Of a stretch of 64,000 nt of DNA, positions 62,337 through 64,000 are shown one piece after another. The position numbers and the translations under genes were made by a program. A model generated the notes under the pieces. That model saw nothing but the letters and a program-made list of their open reading frames with translations. It was not told where the DNA came from and ran no database searches. This DNA is from Spirochaetota bacterium. GTDB lineage: Bacteria; Spirochaetota; Spirochaetia; Treponematales; UBA12059. Each line of letters begins with the position of its first letter. The stretch's first letter is position 1. The DNA lies in NCBI GenBank assembly GCA_026398615.1, contig JAPLSN010000012.1, positions 62,001 through 126,000 of the forward strand. Reading direction: 5' to 3'.

Positions 62337-63412
62337 AACCAGCAGGTAAAGAGCGACCCGGAATCCCGGGTACCTTGCACAGGTTCCTCCAGCGCTTCGA
62401 TCAGGTACCTGCCGAAAGTGCCTGGTACCTTGCCGACATAGGAGAGGCTCGCGGCCTCCAGGAACTCAATACTCGGCAGAACCCTCAGATACTGAAAAGC
62501 CTCAAGCAGTTCGCGATCATAGAAAGCGCGGTATCCTCCAATCGTATCGAAGGTGTTGAAATGGACCGGGAGCGGATCATGCCGCTCCTTGTCGGTGGCT
62601 CGCAGGTGAGGGACCGGAACGAAGAGGAAATCCAGGGCTACAAGAAGGCCCTCGACCTCATCTTCGGCGCTCCGGCATCGCTCCCTGTAGCGGAGACAAC
62701 CTTCAAGGCTCTCCATGCTCTGGTACGCGGAGAGATCTGGGATGCCGGACAGTACAAAGACCGCGACAGCGATATCGTCGAAAAGTATCCCGATGGGCGG
62801 GAGCGAATACGGTTCCACACGGTTTCTGCAGCCCAAACACCACAGGCCATGGGACGTTTCGTGGCGGATTTCGATCAATGCCTTAAAGAGAGGACTGTCC
62901 ATCCGCTCATCGCAATTGCCGCTTTCAACCTGGATTTCCTGTGCATCCATCCCTTCAGGGATGGCAACGGTCGAGTCTCCCGGCTTCTCCTTGTCCTCAT
63001 GCTTCTTTCAGCCGGCTACGAGGTTGGACGCTACATCAGCCTGGAGCGCCTCATCGAGGAAAACAAGGAACGCTACTACGAGACGCTCGAGCTCTCTTCG
63101 ACGGGCTGGCATGAGGGCACGCATGATCCCTGGCCCCTGATCAACCATCTCCTGTTCATTCTCAAGTCCGCCTACAAGGAATTCGAGTCACGAGCCTCAG
63201 GGATCCAGCCTCCGCGAGGTGAAAAGCACGAGCGCATCCTTGAAGGCTTCGAGTCCCTACCCGAAACCTTCTCCATGGCCGATCTCGCCGCGAAATGTCC
63301 CGGCATCAGTCTGGAGACCGTCCGGAAGGCAGTGAAGGACTTGAAGGGTGAGGGGAAGATCACGGTGCTGAAGGCCGGTCGGGATGCGCTGTGGCGCAAG
63401 GTTGGGAAGTAG
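62333..63412 (+). CDS. Fic-domain protein, self-inhibited type
   Basis: The 359-residue protein has the canonical catalytic motif HPFRDGNGRVSR (His206) and so should AMPylate (or otherwise modify) a target protein. An N-terminal inhibitory helix with SSNRIEG (matching S/T-x3-E-G) near residue 68 marks a class II Fic that silences itself. A C-terminal winged-helix-like domain (about 290-355: FSMADLAAKCPGISLETVRKAVKDLKGEGKITVLKAG) may bind DNA. The AAGGAGGAGG site is strong. It belongs to the defence island, behind the zinc-ribbon gene. Confidence 0.92.
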   Translation: MKPAGKERPGIPGTLHRFLQRFDQVPAESAWYLADIGEARGLQELNTRQNPQILKSLKQFAIIESAVSSNRIEGVEMDRERIMPLLVGGSQVRDRNEEEIQGYKKALDLIFGAPASLPVAETTFKALHALVRGEIWDAGQYKDRDSDIVEKYPDGRERIRFHTVSAAQTPQAMGRFVADFDQCLKERTVHPLIAIAAFNLDFLCIHPFRDGNGRVSRLLLVLMLLSAGYEVGRYISLERLIEENKERYYETLELSSTGWHEGTHDPWPLINHLLFILKSAYKEFESRASGIQPPRGEKHERILEGFESLPETFSMADLAAKCPGISLETVRKAVKDLKGEGKITVLKAGRDALWRKVGK

Positions 63413-63530
63413 GTACTGGTATTCCAATTAGGTATTTAATTGGGTATCATTGTCGATTGGGGTGGAGGAATGGAAAGCACGGCAAGACATATTGCATACA
63501 CCCACCCGCAAGTGTTAGCATTATGTCCTG

Positions 63531-64000
63531 ATGGCCAACAAGAAGGCTGAAGAACTGTTTCGCCAGAACGGCGGACAGCTCAGGATGAGCCAGGCTCTTG
63601 AAGGCGGAACCTCTCGTTCCGTGCTTTATTCCATGCGGGATAAGGGAATAATCGTTCAAGTTTCACGTGGGGTCTATCGTCTGGCGGAGCTGCCAGAGCA
63701 CCAGGAGCCAGACCTCTGCATCGTGAGCCTGCGCTATCCCAAGGCTGTCATCTGCCTGATTTCAGCCCTCTCCTTTCATGACCTGACAACCCAGATACCC
63801 CATGAGATCTACATAGCCCTTCCCCGTGGCAGCCGGGCGCCGACCCTTACCTCACCCCCGGTTCGCCACTTCTTTTTCTCAGGCCAGGCCTATGAGGCTG
63901 GCATCGAAGACCATGAGCTGGACGGGGTTCGCATTCATGTATACGACCGGGAAAAGACCCTTGCCGATTGCTTTCGTTTCCGCAACAAGGTGGGCATGGA
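63531..64000 (+). CDS. abiEi: AbiEi-family antitoxin/regulator, cut by window end
   Basis: The frame is open to the window end (156 residues seen). ANKKAEELFRQNGGQLRMSQALEGGTSRSVLYSMRDKGIIVQVSRGVYRLAE is the N-terminal winged helix of type IV antitoxins. IVSLRYPKAVICLISALSFHDLTTQIPHEIYIALPRGSRAPTL and VHVYDREKTLADCFRFRNKVG-type sequence follow the AbiEi core. A nucleotidyltransferase toxin (AbiEii) is expected just downstream, out of view. The region 63413-63530 before it shows no gene. Confidence 0.88.
   Translation, partial: MANKKAEELFRQNGGQLRMSQALEGGTSRSVLYSMRDKGIIVQVSRGVYRLAELPEHQEPDLCIVSLRYPKAVICLISALSFHDLTTQIPHEIYIALPRGSRAPTLTSPPVRHFFFSGQAYEAGIEDHELDGVRIHVYDREKTLADCFRFRNKVGM

Overview
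Organism and overall character. The DNA is GC-rich and densely coded, probably from an environmental spirochaete (Spirochaetota). The grounds are an elongation factor G of the mitochondrial-like spdEFG1 type known from spirochaetes, planctomycetes and delta-proteobacteria; a 7TM-DISM/SpoIIE phosphatase with a separate STAS protein; class III cyclase/ATPase/TPR proteins; and many small exported lipoproteins. This assignment is an inference from gene content. Several broken genes and one frameshifted core gene could be real decay or draft-assembly error.

Layout. 0-3.4 kb: polar amino-acid ABC importer and an S-adenosylmethionine hydrolase-type enzyme. 3.4-8.4 kb: lower-GC, scarred stretch with a VapB antitoxin whose VapC partner is only a remnant, a 1037-residue membrane PAS/GAF/GGDEF protein, and overlapping remains of IS630-like and IS91-like transposases and a cyclase. 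8.4-43.4 kb: mostly ordinary chromosome (GH5-like glycosidase, MFS exporter, broken EF-G, KaiC-like ATPase, MazG, GH1 beta-glucosidase, EamA transporter, gamma-carbonic-anhydrase-like protein, surface lipoproteins, M20 peptidase, cyclase/ATPase/TPR regulator, uracil-DNA glycosylase, PriA, STAS protein, nucleotidyltransferase and MGDG-synthase-like glycosyltransferase, SpoIIE phosphatase). 43.4 kb: initiator tRNA followed by an inverted copy of its own 3' half. 43.5-45 kb: gene remnants. 45.1-64 kb: a defence island.

The defence island. A membrane protein with a WYL-like domain and a transglutaminase-like domain diverges from a CARF-like/sigma-54 activator of RtcR type. Between them lies a 163-bp multi-arm inverted-repeat structure. 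Then come brxA, brxB and brxC of a BREX system and a pglX methyltransferase split in two. The N-terminal methyltransferase half (54219-55913) and the target-recognition/C-terminal half (58913-60715) together make about 1164 residues, the length of one intact PglX. Three kilobases of accessory DNA separate them: HigB/HigA-ImmA, a candidate small RNA, a DUF2188 protein and an AT-rich HEPN-like gene. More toxin-like modules sit around them: RHH/RelE, GxxExxY nuclease-like, MntA/HepT, a self-inhibited Fic protein and an AbiEi antitoxin cut by the window end. A family of palindromic repeats borders several of these cargo genes and in one case supplies the ribosome-binding site. PglZ and BrxL are not in the window and may lie beyond 64000.

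How it fits together. The most plausible reading is a regulated BREX locus used as a landing platform for toxin-antitoxin modules. The insertion inside pglX either created a two-subunit methyltransferase with a swapped, AT-rich specificity half, or killed the methyltransferase while leaving guard toxins in place.
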